A DNA stretch of 64,000 bases from Sporolactobacillus sp. THM19-2 (GTDB lineage: Bacteria; Bacillota; Bacilli; Bacillales; Sporolactobacillaceae), in NCBI RefSeq assembly GCF_004153195.1, contig NZ_SEMC01000001.1, positions 248,001 through 312,000 of the forward strand. The letters are read 5' to 3'. A model generated the notes under the pieces. It saw only the letters and a program-made list of their open reading frames with translations. It searched no databases and had not been told where the DNA came from. The number at the start of each line of letters is the position of its first letter. The first letter of the stretch is position 1. This document shows positions 42,750-52,360 of the stretch, piece by piece. Both the position numbers and the translations under genes were made by a program.

Positions 42750-43646
42750 TCACTGCTGAACCGGACGACTTTTCGGAAGATTTGGCTCCACGTGAACCGT
42801 GGCTGAAAAAATGCCATGTTTCTTCTCCAGGACCTTCTCAACTTCTGTTGAAATATCATGTGCATGGGTCAGTCCGGATTCGGGATTGACCAGAATGACC
42901 ACATCAACAATGGTATTATTTCCATAGTTCCTTGCCTTGATCGTCCGGACGTCATCCACTTCAGAGATAGAACGGATCGTTTCTGTATATTCATTGATCT
43001 TTTTTTCATCAAATCCATCGGATAAATTAAAGGATGATTCTCTGAAAATATCCCAGCCGGTTTTACAGATCAGGATGCCAACAAGTATCGCGGCAACGGT
43101 ATCCAGCCAGGGAAGATGTAACTGAGATCCGAAAACACCGACAGCAGTCCCGATGCTTACCCAGGCATCAGACAGATTGTCTTTCGCAGCTGCCATGACC
43201 GAAGAGCTGTTGATTTTTCTGGCAAGTTTTTTATTATAACGGTAAACCAAATACATAATGACTGCGCAAAAAATACCTGTCCATGCAGCTGTGACGTCAG
43301 GAATGGTCTGATCACCTGCAAAAATGGACCGAATGCTGTCGTATAGTACATTCAGTCCAACAGCGACCATGATGAATGAAGCAACCAGTGAAGCGATGGT
43401 TTCACTGCGCCAGTGTCCATAAGGATGATCACTGTCCGCGGGACGGCGGGACATTTTTAAACCAATCAGCACAGCAAGCGATGCAGCAATATCAGTCGCA
43501 TTGTTCAGACCGTCTGCGCTTAAAGCCCTCGAATTCATGAAGAACCCGATAATCAGTTTGAGGCACGACAGAACAAGGTAAGCCATGATGCTGATCACTG
43601 CTCCCCGTTCCCCACGCTTCAAATTCATATATTTATCCTGAATCAT
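42750..43646 (-). CDS. Cation diffusion facilitator transporter
   Basis: This 298-residue protein is a CDF-family proton-coupled exporter of divalent metals such as zinc, manganese or iron. It has about six membrane helices in the first 205 residues. Conserved metal-site residues are in helix II (DGLNNATDIAASL) and helix V (DNLSDAWVSIGTAVG), and a cytoplasmic C-terminal metal-binding domain follows (residues 210-290). Helix II has the AlsaDgLNNATD pattern of the MntE/FieF-like group rather than HxxxD, which suggests manganese or iron. This is inference. Confidence 0.88.
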   Translation of the reverse strand: MIQDKYMNLKRGERGAVISIMAYLVLSCLKLIIGFFMNSRALSADGLNNATDIAASLAVLIGLKMSRRPADSDHPYGHWRSETIASLVASFIMVAVGLNVLYDSIRSIFAGDQTIPDVTAAWTGIFCAVIMYLVYRYNKKLARKINSSSVMAAAKDNLSDAWVSIGTAVGVFGSQLHLPWLDTVAAILVGILICKTGWDIFRESSFNLSDGFDEKKINEYTETIRSISEVDDVRTIKARNYGNNTIVDVVILVNPESGLTHAHDISTEVEKVLEKKHGIFSATVHVEPNLPKSRPVQQ

Positions 43647-43778
43647 ACGAACACGTCCTCAGCTTCGCTAATCTCTCCACATATTACCAGTATGGCTGTG
43701 GGTGTGTCTACGGGAACTTTTTTTCTGATGCTTATCAAATTCACCATGCTGAAAAATATTTGCCTGCAGGTAACAAAA

Positions 43779-43803
43779 ACTCCCTGCAGCAGGTGCAGGG
43801 AAT
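43779..43803 (-). terminator. Terminator after the DUF4173 gene
   Basis: On the minus strand TCCCTGCA pairs with TGCAGGGA and is followed by GTTTTTG. Confidence 0.8.
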
Positions 43804-43860
43804 CTCTATTATATCATGACTGACGTGAGTTTTTAACTTCAATCCAAACCGTTCATGATT

Positions 43861-45429
43861 TCAGGGCTCCTGGTATTCCACATGGGATTCATAACCGGGA
43901 TGGAAGGTGAAATGGTATCCGGACAGGATTTTTCGTGCTCTTTCCTTTGAGAGGTTGAATGACTGCCAGGGCAGATCAGCGTCAAGGCGCTTTTTACGCT
44001 CCAGCAATTCATTTTCCATTCTTGCCGAGACACGTTCATCTTTTGCACCAAGCAGTCGGACAAGCTCCGGTACAGCATCATCTGACAGGGTCCCAAGATA
44101 GACGGTATCTATTTTACCGGTCATCTGGTATCGGTCAATGTTGTAGTTGGCAATCAGAGCATCTATGTTCAGATAATTAATAAGAACAAAAGCCGTAACA
44201 GAACTCAGGATCAGCCCCTTCCACAAATTGATGTTTTTCCTCCAGATACGGACCAGAGTGAGGATGAGCAGGACAAAGAGAAAGATCATAAAGGCATGCG
44301 TCAGAATGCGTAAATACGTAAAACCATACATCATTTCATACAGGTACATTCTGATGAATGCGGAAAGCAGCATGATGCCTGTGCACAGAACAAGAAGGGA
44401 CTGAAAACTTTTTAAAACCAAGTTCATGCCTGTGCTGCTTTTTCTGGTAAAGTAAATCAGGATAATCAGAATGGTAAAATTAATCAGTGTGACCAGTATC
44501 AGTTCAAAGAACCCGCGTCGGGCGTATTCGGCATAAGTGAAATGATCCGGGAGCGAGAAGGAAAAGCCGCTGAACAGATAGGAGAACTGGATCCAGGTAA
44601 ACAGCAGGTAGATCATATTGATCATACTCAGCATGGTCACAGAGATGACAGGATCCAGACCGCTATCCGTGACCGTCTGTCTTTTCTTCGGAGACCGATC
44701 TGCACCGGAAGGAATAATCAGGCTCCACAAATAACTGAAGGTCAGGATCGCTACCCCCGCAGCAAATAGAAACTGTGGTAACCAATCATTAAAATTTAAA
44801 TGAAAGAAAAACCCGGGAAGCCGGTTAACCAGACGTTCAAACTCAATGTCTGCCGATGCGAGAAGCGAGACAATAATGACCAGCAGAGGAACAGTAGCTA
44901 TCACGCCCAGTATGACCTTCAGAAATGTGCTGTTTTTCTTCAGGCCCGATCGCGAACGAATGAATCCGGCAATGATCCGAAAGGGAAGCGCAATATAGGC
45001 GAACGGCCGATAGAAAAAGCCATAGAGTACATCTCTGATGAAAAAGAAGGAAGACCATTGCTCACTGGCTCTGCCGCTGATCAGTGTCGTCTGAATGACA
45101 ATAAGTATGGGTATGGCAATAAAATTCAGTGCATGGAACAGCGGATTTGAGAAGATGAGCCAGGTCAGTGACAGCAGGCTCACCGGAATCAGCAGCAGCC
45201 AGCCGAAATCCGGCCTGATCCTCATGCCCTTACCGGCGTTCAGGAAAAATGCGCCATAAAAGGCGATCACAAAAATCGGATAAGACAATCCCGGATTTTT
45301 ATCAAAAAAGAGGACATTCGCCAGAATACCGATAAGAGCCGCACTGACAATCAGTATCCAGCATCGTTTTTGATGAAGGGCAGCAGGTTGCATGTCTCCG
45401 TCTGTCTTTTGTGTTTTAAGAGGGTTCAA
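43861..45429 (-). CDS. DUF4173 domain membrane protein
   Basis: This 522-residue integral membrane protein has about twelve hydrophobic helices in the first 410 residues and a soluble C-terminal tail of about 100 residues. It matches the general pattern of DUF4173 proteins of Firmicutes, whose function is unknown. Start is TTG at 45429, nine bases after AAAGGAG. A possible in-frame ATG lies 12 codons in. It is flanked by terminators on both sides and is probably a single gene. Confidence 0.8.
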   Translation of the reverse strand: MNPLKTQKTDGDMQPAALHQKRCWILIVSAALIGILANVLFFDKNPGLSYPIFVIAFYGAFFLNAGKGMRIRPDFGWLLLIPVSLLSLTWLIFSNPLFHALNFIAIPILIVIQTTLISGRASEQWSSFFFIRDVLYGFFYRPFAYIALPFRIIAGFIRSRSGLKKNSTFLKVILGVIATVPLLVIIVSLLASADIEFERLVNRLPGFFFHLNFNDWLPQFLFAAGVAILTFSYLWSLIIPSGADRSPKKRQTVTDSGLDPVISVTMLSMINMIYLLFTWIQFSYLFSGFSFSLPDHFTYAEYARRGFFELILVTLINFTILIILIYFTRKSSTGMNLVLKSFQSLLVLCTGIMLLSAFIRMYLYEMMYGFTYLRILTHAFMIFLFVLLILTLVRIWRKNINLWKGLILSSVTAFVLINYLNIDALIANYNIDRYQMTGKIDTVYLGTLSDDAVPELVRLLGAKDERVSARMENELLERKKRLDADLPWQSFNLSKERARKILSGYHFTFHPGYESHVEYQEP

Positions 45430-45578
45430 TGTGTGACACTCCTTTACATGTCATTTTCAGGTTTAAGCTATGAGCAGAATTATTTTTCAGAACTGAGTAT
45501 AACATATTTTATGTTGAAAAACAGTATAAATTTATTGATAAACGATAATTATATATTGAATATAAGCAAACAATGGGA

Positions 45579-45616
45579 CAAAAAAACTCCGGGGATGGCT
45601 GAGCATCCCCGGAGTC
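45579..45616 (-). terminator. Terminator after fbp
   Basis: A perfect 12-bp stem (ACTCCGGGGATG at 45586-45597 with CATCCCCGGAGT at 45604-45615) followed by seven T on the minus strand. Confidence 0.92.
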
Positions 45617-45639
45617 AGATGAATATACGTTTATTTTAT

Positions 45640-45738
45640 CCCGCATGAAACGGCAGTGCTGCTTCAGGGTCAACGAACATGGCCGGGTGCAGGATCACTG
45701 CCCGTAAAACCCTCACTGATTGATGTTTTACTTATTTT
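45640..45738 (+). repeat. Dispersed repeat, copy C (internally deleted), overlapping the end of fbp
   Basis: Both ends match copies A and B (CCCGCATGAA at the left, CACTGATTGATGTTTTACTT at the right), with AACGAACATG and GGATCACTGCC blocks shared with copy B. The middle, including the two ACGTCCT boxes, is missing. The repeat runs through the last 20 or so codons and the stop codon of fbp. Confidence 0.8.
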
Positions 45739-47676
45739 GGAATATTTATATTTTAAAAGATCTTTAAGGATTAAGATCTGTTCTTTCAGCGCTTTGCCGG
45801 TATTTGTTTCTGCAACTTTTTTTCGACGCAGTTCACGGTCGACCAGCCTGCGGACGGACAGGACATCGGAACCGGTTCGCAGGACATCGGCTTTCGATGA
45901 AAAGTGCTGATGGGCGACAAGCTGCATACCGTAAGAGTTATAAAGAAGCGTGTATCCGGCGATCCCCGTCTTTGGCTGATAAGCTTTAGAAAATCCACCA
46001 TCAATGACAATCATTTTACCGTTTGCCTTAATTGGATTTTCTCCGTTTTTTTCTTCAACCGGTGTATGGCCGTTGATGATGTGCCCCTCATCTGGATCCA
46101 GATGGAATTCTGCCAATATCTTGCGGCAGACTCCTTCTTCAGCGCGCAGACGGTAATAGGGATTTTTCTTTTCCACATGCGTTTCTTTTTCACTGATAAA
46201 ATACCGTTCGAAGGTGGTCATTTCCCTTTTCCCGAAAAGTGATGAATTCTCACCTGTCCATAAATACCAGACCATGTCGGTTGCCAGATCATCCGTCTTC
46301 TCAGGGTGCGCGAAGCACTCACGCAGGTTATGTTCAAAAAGATCAAGCAGCTCTTTTCCTGCGTATGTTTTTCCTTCAATGGTCATCTTTTTCATACTGC
46401 CATCTTCGTTGAGCGGGATGCACCCGTGGATCAGCAGATTGCCGTTATATTTCAGATAAAGGCTGCCTTTTCTGACAAGAAACTGCATATGTCTGGCGAG
46501 TTTTTCAGAATGCTGCACAGAGAACAGCAGTTTATCAATAACTTTTTCTTCTTCATCGAGCAACCGTTCAGGATGTTCAGGGTCAATAGTGGAAAAACAG
46601 GTGTTCTTCAGCTTCCATGTTTTACCGCCCAGTTCAATGGTATCACGATTGTAATCTACTTTCTCCAGAACCAGACGGCGCTGCATTTGAAAATCTGGCC
46701 GGCGCTTAATAATTGGCATTTCCAGTTTAAACTGGATGATAGAGATAGCCTGATGCATCTTAGTAATCTGCAGGATCTCATTTTGGGTCAGCTGACCGTC
46801 ATCCGGTCCCAGTTTTGGCCGAAATGCCGGATTGTCATCATAGTATTTTTCTGCCAGATTGAGCAGCGGGATCAGATTGATTCCGTACACATCCTCAATA
46901 ATATCCAGATTATTATATCTGGCACATATGCGGAGAATATTGGCCAGGCAAACCTTTGATCCGGAAAAAGCGCCGATCCACAGGACGTCGTGGTTTCCCC
47001 ACTGGATGTCTACTGAGTGGTAATGCATCAGGGTATCCATAATCTTATCCGGATCCGGCCCCCGGTCATAAATATCGCCTACGACATGGAGATGATCGAC
47101 CACCAGTCGCTGAATGGTGTACGCAAGGCCAGTAATCAGTTTACCAGCTTCACCGAGTGACAGAATGCTCTGGATGATTTTCGCATAGTAGCTTTTTTTG
47201 TTGGAAAATTCATCGGTTTTATATAAGAGTTCCTCTGTAATATAGACGAATTGTTCAGGAAGGGCTTTGCGAACTTTGGAGCGGGTATACTTCGATGAGG
47301 CGAAAGCGACCAGACGAATCATTCGGGCAATCGTCTGACTGTACCACTGATTCAGTTCGTCTTCAGTTCTGATACTGCTTCTGATCAGTTTGAGTTTTTC
47401 CTCCGGATAATAGACGAGGACAGCAAACTCATTCATCTCTTCTTCAGACAGTTCATTCTGGAATAAATCCCTGATTTTCTGTTTCACATTTCCTGATCCG
47501 TTTCGGAGCACATGCTGGAACGCATGAAATTCGCCGTGCAGATCACTGACAAAATGTTCCGTTCCCTTTGGCAGGTTTAATATCGCCTCCAGGTTGATAA
47601 TCTCAGTAACGACTTTCTCTTCACAGTCATATTTCTCAGCAAGTAAATCAAGATACTTTTTATACTTTTTATCCAA
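45670..47676 (-). CDS. fbp: Fructose-1,6-bisphosphatase class III
   Basis: This enzyme catalyses the gluconeogenic step from fructose-1,6-bisphosphate to fructose-6-phosphate. The 668-residue protein is the Firmicute class III type with calcineurin-like metal motifs [24 protein letters not shown] and [11 protein letters not shown]. Translation starts at TTG 47676, seven bases after GAGGAGG. The last residues (about 20, ending DPAPGHVR) are encoded by repeat copy C, so the native C-terminus has been replaced. A perfect cre site lies in its leader. Confidence 0.96.
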   Translation of the reverse strand: MDKKYKKYLDLLAEKYDCEEKVVTEIINLEAILNLPKGTEHFVSDLHGEFHAFQHVLRNGSGNVKQKIRDLFQNELSEEEMNEFAVLVYYPEEKLKLIRSSIRTEDELNQWYSQTIARMIRLVAFASSKYTRSKVRKALPEQFVYITEELLYKTDEFSNKKSYYAKIIQSILSLGEAGKLITGLAYTIQRLVVDHLHVVGDIYDRGPDPDKIMDTLMHYHSVDIQWGNHDVLWIGAFSGSKVCLANILRICARYNNLDIIEDVYGINLIPLLNLAEKYYDDNPAFRPKLGPDDGQLTQNEILQITKMHQAISIIQFKLEMPIIKRRPDFQMQRRLVLEKVDYNRDTIELGGKTWKLKNTCFSTIDPEHPERLLDEEEKVIDKLLFSVQHSEKLARHMQFLVRKGSLYLKYNGNLLIHGCIPLNEDGSMKKMTIEGKTYAGKELLDLFEHNLRECFAHPEKTDDLATDMVWYLWTGENSSLFGKREMTTFERYFISEKETHVEKKNPYYRLRAEEGVCRKILAEFHLDPDEGHIINGHTPVEEKNGENPIKANGKMIVIDGGFSKAYQPKTGIAGYTLLYNSYGMQLVAHQHFSSKADVLRTGSDVLSVRRLVDRELRRKKVAETNTGKALKEQILILKDLLKYKYSKISKTSISEGFTGSDPAPGHVR

Positions 47677-47709
47677 TGGCCAGCCTCCTCATTTTTGCCG
47701 AAAACAAGC

Positions 47710-47745
47710 TGTAAACGATTACACTGTCTTTCATCATCTATTATA
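47710..47745 (-). promoter_or_regulatory. fbp promoter region with perfect cre site
   Basis: TGTAAACGATTACA at 47710-47723 fits the cre consensus TGWAANCGNTNWCA at every position, on both strands. It lies about 17 bases downstream of a minus-strand TATAAT (plus 47740-47745; the -35 is weak). CcpA bound there would block early elongation of fbp. Confidence 0.8.
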
Positions 47746-47827
47746 CAAGGAAAACAGGGTCAGAGGGTAAAATATGATATAACAATGATCAAAATGTGTT
47801 ACCAGACTTTAACCGGAAAAATGAAAA

Positions 47828-47857
47828 TAAAAAAACACCGGGCAGATTGCCGGTGTC
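47828..47857 (-). terminator. Terminator after the radical SAM gene
   Basis: ACACCGG pairs with CCGGTGT, followed by TTTTTTTAT on the minus strand. Confidence 0.85.
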
Positions 47858-47899
47858 AGGTATGATTCTATTTCAAGGTGTCCGTATCTCGCCGGGCAG

Positions 47900-49309
47900 T
47901 CAGGCTTCAGTTGCCCTTTGCTTCTGATCCTTCATAGCCTTCAGCGATTCAGCTGCTTTAATCATCATGGCACATTCGATCCGTTTACGGAAAACGTCAC
48001 AGCTGAAAGAAAAATTTCCGTTCAGCGAACCGGTGGCATGGAGTGCATTAGCCGGACATCCGCCGCTGCAATACAATTTCGCCCAGCAGTCCCGGCATTC
48101 CGGTTTGCTGTAGCAGGTGACCTGTTTGAACCGGTTCTGAATCTCCGGCTTTATGATCCCGTCCCAGATGTTGCCCATGCTGTAGGCCGGGTCGCCGACA
48201 AACTGATGACACGGGAATAATTCACCCCATGGTGTGACCGCGAGATACTCTGTTCCGGATCCGCACCCGGAAATCCTCTTATGGATGCAGGGACCTTCCG
48301 TCAAATCCAGCATGTAGTGATAGAAGATGAAGCCGTGGCCCTGTTCTTCGCGTCTGAGCATCTCTTCAGCAAGCAATTCGTACTGGTGGTAAATCTCCGG
48401 AAGGTCTTCCTGCTTCAGGGCATAAGGTTCCTTCGGGTCGCAAATGACCGGTTCCATGGAGAGCCGTTTGAATCCCAGGTCAGCCATATGGAAAATGTCA
48501 TTAGTAAAATCCACATTATTATGAGTAAATGTACCGCGTACGTAATATTCTTTATCTCCGCGCTTTTTGACGAAGTTTTGGAATTTCGGAACAATATAGT
48601 CGTAGCTGCCTTTTCCATTAACCGTTTTACGCAGCCGGTCGTGGACTTCCTTCCTGCCGTCAAGGCTCAGAACCACATTGTGCATTTCCTTATTCAGAAA
48701 ATCAACGATCTCGTCTTTCAGCAGCATGCCATTCGTCGTCAGGGTGAAACGGAAAGTTTTGCCACATGCCTTTTCCTTGCTTCGGGCGTAGGCAACCAGC
48801 TGTTTGACTACTTTCCAGTCCATCAGCGGTTCACCGCCGAAGAAATCGACATCGAGATTTCGATGGAAACCACAGTTTTCAAGGAGAAAATCAATCGCCC
48901 GTTTACCGACTTCAAAGCTCATGATTGCCCGTGCGCCATGATATTTTCCCTGACTGGCAAAGCAGTAATCACAGGACAGGTTGCAGGTATGGGCCACATT
49001 CAGACAGAGCGCTTTAATATACGTTTTTCGTTTACTCAGATCGAAGGACAGATCTTTGTATGCATCTTCGCTAAACAGCTGTCCGTTTTCTTTCAGTTTG
49101 CCGACTTCATTCCATGTGTTCCTTATCTCCTCCTTCGTGACGTCTTCATGTCCCGTATATTTCTCCATCAGCTGCGAAATAATTTCTTCAGCGGTGTGAT
49201 GTGAGTACAGGGCAATGACATCATAGGCCAGGTCGTCGACAACATGTACGGCTCCGCTGTAGGTATCAAGAACAATATTGTACCCGTTCAGTTTATATTG
49301 GTGAATCAT
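47900..49309 (-). CDS. scfB: Radical SAM/SPASM maturase of the SCIFF peptide
   Basis: This 469-residue enzyme is predicted to install a thioether bridge in the SCIFF peptide encoded just upstream. Residues 1-90 form a peptide-recognition region. The radical SAM motif CNLSCDYC gives ligands Cys109, Cys113 and Cys116. The C-terminal SPASM region has many cysteines in the pattern CGSGTEYLAVTPWGELFPC and ECRDCWAKLYCSGGCPANAL, for auxiliary iron-sulfur clusters. The start ATG is about 13 bases after AAGGAG. It is separated from the peptide gene by a terminator. Confidence 0.93.
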   Translation of the reverse strand: MIHQYKLNGYNIVLDTYSGAVHVVDDLAYDVIALYSHHTAEEIISQLMEKYTGHEDVTKEEIRNTWNEVGKLKENGQLFSEDAYKDLSFDLSKRKTYIKALCLNVAHTCNLSCDYCFASQGKYHGARAIMSFEVGKRAIDFLLENCGFHRNLDVDFFGGEPLMDWKVVKQLVAYARSKEKACGKTFRFTLTTNGMLLKDEIVDFLNKEMHNVVLSLDGRKEVHDRLRKTVNGKGSYDYIVPKFQNFVKKRGDKEYYVRGTFTHNNVDFTNDIFHMADLGFKRLSMEPVICDPKEPYALKQEDLPEIYHQYELLAEEMLRREEQGHGFIFYHYMLDLTEGPCIHKRISGCGSGTEYLAVTPWGELFPCHQFVGDPAYSMGNIWDGIIKPEIQNRFKQVTCYSKPECRDCWAKLYCSGGCPANALHATGSLNGNFSFSCDVFRKRIECAMMIKAAESLKAMKDQKQRATEA

Positions 49310-49433
49310 AAGTGGTGTTGGACTCCTTTATGAAGAAAAATCTGCCGGCCGGCAAGTCGCGGGCGTTGCCGGGGGCTTTGTTTTTCGAATACTTTTTTGA
49401 CAATGTGATTCTTCTTATGGGATGAAAAACAGC

Positions 49434-49469
49434 CGTCTGCCGCAGATCAGGCAGACGGTTTCGCAAAGA
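49434..49469 (-). terminator. Terminator between the SCIFF peptide and its maturase
   Basis: CCGTCTGCC pairs with GGCAGACGG; the minus-strand tail is CTGTTTTTC. It would let the peptide be made in excess over the enzyme. Confidence 0.85.
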
Positions 49470-49473
49470 CCAC

Positions 49474-49623
49474 TTATTTACCTGCCGGTTCAGCACATTT
49501 CTGATTAGCAACGCCACAGGAGGTTTTGCATGCAGACTGGCAGGAAGTCTGGCATTCACCATGGCCGCCATGTTTCATCGATTCTTTCAGATCCATCGTG
49601 TTCAGTGAGATGATTCTTTTCAT
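49474..49623 (-). CDS. scfA: SCIFF-type ribosomal peptide precursor
   Basis: This 49-residue peptide contains the family core GECQTSCQSACKTSC followed by GVANQKC, which identifies it as SCIFF, a thioether peptide family almost universal in Clostridia. It has five cysteines (24, 28, 32, 36, 43); the usual first cysteine, two residues after the glycines, is His21. The start at 49623 follows AAAGGGGA by seven bases. An in-frame upstream extension to 49719 lacks a start signal. The maturase gene is next downstream. Confidence 0.92.
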   Translation of the reverse strand: MKRIISLNTMDLKESMKHGGHGECQTSCQSACKTSCGVANQKCAEPAGK

Positions 49624-49761
49624 CGGTTCGTCCCCTTTGATTAAAAACATTTTTATATCTTCACCCGAACAGTTTCCAAAGCAGCATGATCGTTGCTGAT
49701 GGAAACCATTAACATTCATTATACAAAAGGGGACCGCTTCGTTCTGTGATTTTTCACATAG

Positions 49762-49795
49762 AAAAAGCAGCCGGTGAGGAATTTTATCGGCTGCT
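49762..49795 (-). terminator. Terminator after pepX
   Basis: AGCAGCCG pairs with CGGCTGCT; the minus strand continues TTTTTC. Confidence 0.85.
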
Positions 49796-49809
49796 CAGTT
49801 CATTTTTGA

Positions 49810-52233
49810 TTATTTGAAAGGAATCGTAAGAAAACTGTGGTCCAGTGCCAGTGAATAACGCAGAGGCTGGTTACCGCGCACAGTCATGCCGAAATCAGTG
49901 GCATAGACGATCAAGCCCAGACGGTGACCGGTAACCAGTTTATGGAAGGTCGGCTGTAATTCAGTGGCTATATCATAGAACTGATCCGGCTTCAGCTCAT
50001 CCACCTTCCAGGTGTTTTCTCTGTTTTGCAGATTGATATGACCTTTTGTGATCATTTTGAAGGGAGTGGGAAACCTGGCTAATGTGAATTCACGAAGCCT
50101 GTCCTCACGCCAGTGATAGCCCAGATCCAGGCGCTGAATCGGGGAAGGTGAAGCATTCAGCCGGCGCGCTTCACCGTAGTCGACCAGCTGAAAACTGAGC
50201 AGGCCGAACGGGCGGTTCGAAGCGACCCGGACATGAACGCCGACCTTTCCATCAATGATTCTGTCCCTGGTCATTTTTTCGGACTTAAGCAGCAACCGGT
50301 TTTCACTCAGCGGGTTTTTCTGATCATCGAGAATATCATGGGACCATTGATCAACATGCGCACAATAGCGATTAAAGACCTCCTCGGGCAGCTGATCTTT
50401 AAATGACAGAATCTGATGTGAATCGGGCTCTGAGGCCAGCTTTCCCGGGGAAAAATAAAGGGTGGATTTTTGCAGATCCGGTTCAGACCAATCCGGATAA
50501 GCATGCCAGGTTTCCGGAACGACATTATCCTGTACGATAACCGGCGGCAGAAGCTCTTTTACCCCGTTTGAGATGCCATACAGTTCGTGGCTGATCCAGA
50601 GATTAACGATATCTGTGTAATCAATAGAACGAAAGGCATTGATATAAATATGCTGTCCCTGATGCAGAATGATTTTTTTGCATACCGGGACATGACGCAG
50701 TTTCTGCCATAATTGTTCCGCCTGGCGGGGTTTGACGTTCCAGTCGTTCAGACCATGGACCATCAGAACATCGCATTTGATCTTTTGAACATTGTTTAAG
50801 TAATTACGGGCATCCCAGAAGGTATTGTAGTTGCCCGATTCACGGTCCATATCCCTGGCCATTTGCTTCATTTGTTTTTCAAAGAAGTTTTTTATGTTTA
50901 ACTGGTAATCGGCGGCGGATTTCATCCTGCTTAATGTTTCAATAGCCAGCACATCCGCGTCTTCTCCGGGAAAACCGCCGGGAGCCAGGGTCAGGCCGCC
51001 GGCGCGGTAATAATCGTACCAGGAAGAGATAGCTGCTTCGGGAATGATTGTTTTCAGGCCTTCAACACCGGTTGCAGCGGCTGCCGTAGCCAGCGTTCCC
51101 AGATACGAACGGCCGGTCATGGCGACAGAACCCGAGCACCACCAGGCATCGATTGCCATGTTATCGGTGCGATTGGTAAACGCCCGTCGCCTGCCGCTTA
51201 GCCATTCGATCACATCAATCGTCGCCTCTGTCTGCTGTGGGTCCCCGCAGGTCTGTATCCCGTCTGAATCCCGTGTACCGATTCCCGCAGAATAAACGAC
51301 GGCGAACCCGCGTGCCAGAAAATAATCATTTAATGTATATGACCATTCATGACTGAATGTTTCACATGTGTCTTTTGTTGTTCCGGCAACCGGGCGCGGG
51401 TCGGGCAGTGAACATTTTCTGCCCTTCCAGGCAATATCCTCATAGTGAACGTCATCCGGCTTTTTTTCTGTAAGAGGGACATTCACATTATGGGTCGCTT
51501 TCTTCCCGGCTTCATCATTGATTCCCTGATTGTAAGGACTGGCAGTATAGAGGACGGGGACTTTGAGCCCTTTGTTTGTATCCTCCGGGCGGATGATTTC
51601 GACTTTGAGTAAATCACGCATACCGTCCTGATCGGCGTCAACAGAGGATTCGACATAGACGACCTCGCGAATCAGTCGGGAGGTATCGAAGACGGCCTGG
51701 GCTTTTCCATTAAAGAACAGGGGCTTTCTGTCAGCCGGTAAATCATAAAATGGGACGAAATATCCCTGATTCGTCAACTGATCCAGAAAGGTCTGTCCTC
51801 CCTTAGTATGGGTGGTCAGAAGCAGGTACCAGGCATCCAGTAACCGATCTGTATCCCATTCTCCCCTGGCATGAAGATAGGGCAATTGTATTTTCTCCAT
51901 AGCCGCCAGCGGATCCTCTATATCATAGTCGATATCTGCGAGGAATCCGCACAGCTGAAGAGCGACAAGATAGAAGACTTTCCGGGTGACAGGCTGACCT
52001 GAGCTCAGGTAATCTGCCAGATTGATATCAGGGGCTGCGAGAATATTTTTCAGTTTGGCGTCAAAGGCACTTTCTCCTTTGACATTTAAAAAAGCTTTGC
52101 GCAGTAATAAACGATATGCAGCTGACGGCGTTGAAGCAGCCTGAACTGAGTCATCAATAAAATGAATGCGCTGCAATTCTTCAATCACCATCTGATGATC
52201 GGCGTTAAGCCTTGCAAATTGATTATTTTTCAT
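49810..52233 (-). CDS. pepX: Xaa-Pro dipeptidyl-peptidase
   Basis: PepX removes X-Pro dipeptides from peptides and belongs to serine peptidase family S15. The 807-residue protein has the family order: N-terminal helical domain, alpha/beta hydrolase core with the nucleophile Ser376 in GRSYLGT, DVLMVHGLNDWNVKPRQ with the acid, HQGQHIY with the catalytic His, and a C-terminal jelly-roll. The start at 52233 follows AAGGAG by nine bases; the frame to 52353 is not coding. It is typical of lactic acid bacteria and suits a proline-rich peptide diet. Confidence 0.93.
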   Translation of the reverse strand: MKNNQFARLNADHQMVIEELQRIHFIDDSVQAASTPSAAYRLLLRKAFLNVKGESAFDAKLKNILAAPDINLADYLSSGQPVTRKVFYLVALQLCGFLADIDYDIEDPLAAMEKIQLPYLHARGEWDTDRLLDAWYLLLTTHTKGGQTFLDQLTNQGYFVPFYDLPADRKPLFFNGKAQAVFDTSRLIREVVYVESSVDADQDGMRDLLKVEIIRPEDTNKGLKVPVLYTASPYNQGINDEAGKKATHNVNVPLTEKKPDDVHYEDIAWKGRKCSLPDPRPVAGTTKDTCETFSHEWSYTLNDYFLARGFAVVYSAGIGTRDSDGIQTCGDPQQTEATIDVIEWLSGRRRAFTNRTDNMAIDAWWCSGSVAMTGRSYLGTLATAAAATGVEGLKTIIPEAAISSWYDYYRAGGLTLAPGGFPGEDADVLAIETLSRMKSAADYQLNIKNFFEKQMKQMARDMDRESGNYNTFWDARNYLNNVQKIKCDVLMVHGLNDWNVKPRQAEQLWQKLRHVPVCKKIILHQGQHIYINAFRSIDYTDIVNLWISHELYGISNGVKELLPPVIVQDNVVPETWHAYPDWSEPDLQKSTLYFSPGKLASEPDSHQILSFKDQLPEEVFNRYCAHVDQWSHDILDDQKNPLSENRLLLKSEKMTRDRIIDGKVGVHVRVASNRPFGLLSFQLVDYGEARRLNASPSPIQRLDLGYHWREDRLREFTLARFPTPFKMITKGHINLQNRENTWKVDELKPDQFYDIATELQPTFHKLVTGHRLGLIVYATDFGMTVRGNQPLRYSLALDHSFLTIPFK

Positions 52234-52262
52234 TGAAAAGAACTCCTTATGTATTAGTCCTG

Positions 52263-52353
52263 ATGGAGTTATTATAGCATGCAGCAGGACCTTCCGGCTT
52301 TCATGCCAGGTGAACCGGATTTCAAATGCAGTTAAATGATGAGATAACTCCAT
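52263..52353 (-). promoter_or_regulatory. pepX promoter flanked by an exact inverted repeat
   Basis: ATGGAGTTAT at 52263-52272 and its exact complement ATAACTCCAT at 52344-52353 flank a minus-strand extended -10 box TGCTATAAT. They could be paired operator half-sites. Confidence 0.45.
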
Positions 52354-52360
52354 TCATATT

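Noticed and set aside
48281-49204. A 307-codon plus-strand frame opposite the SCIFF maturase
   Set aside because: Antisense shadow of the radical SAM gene with no start signal.
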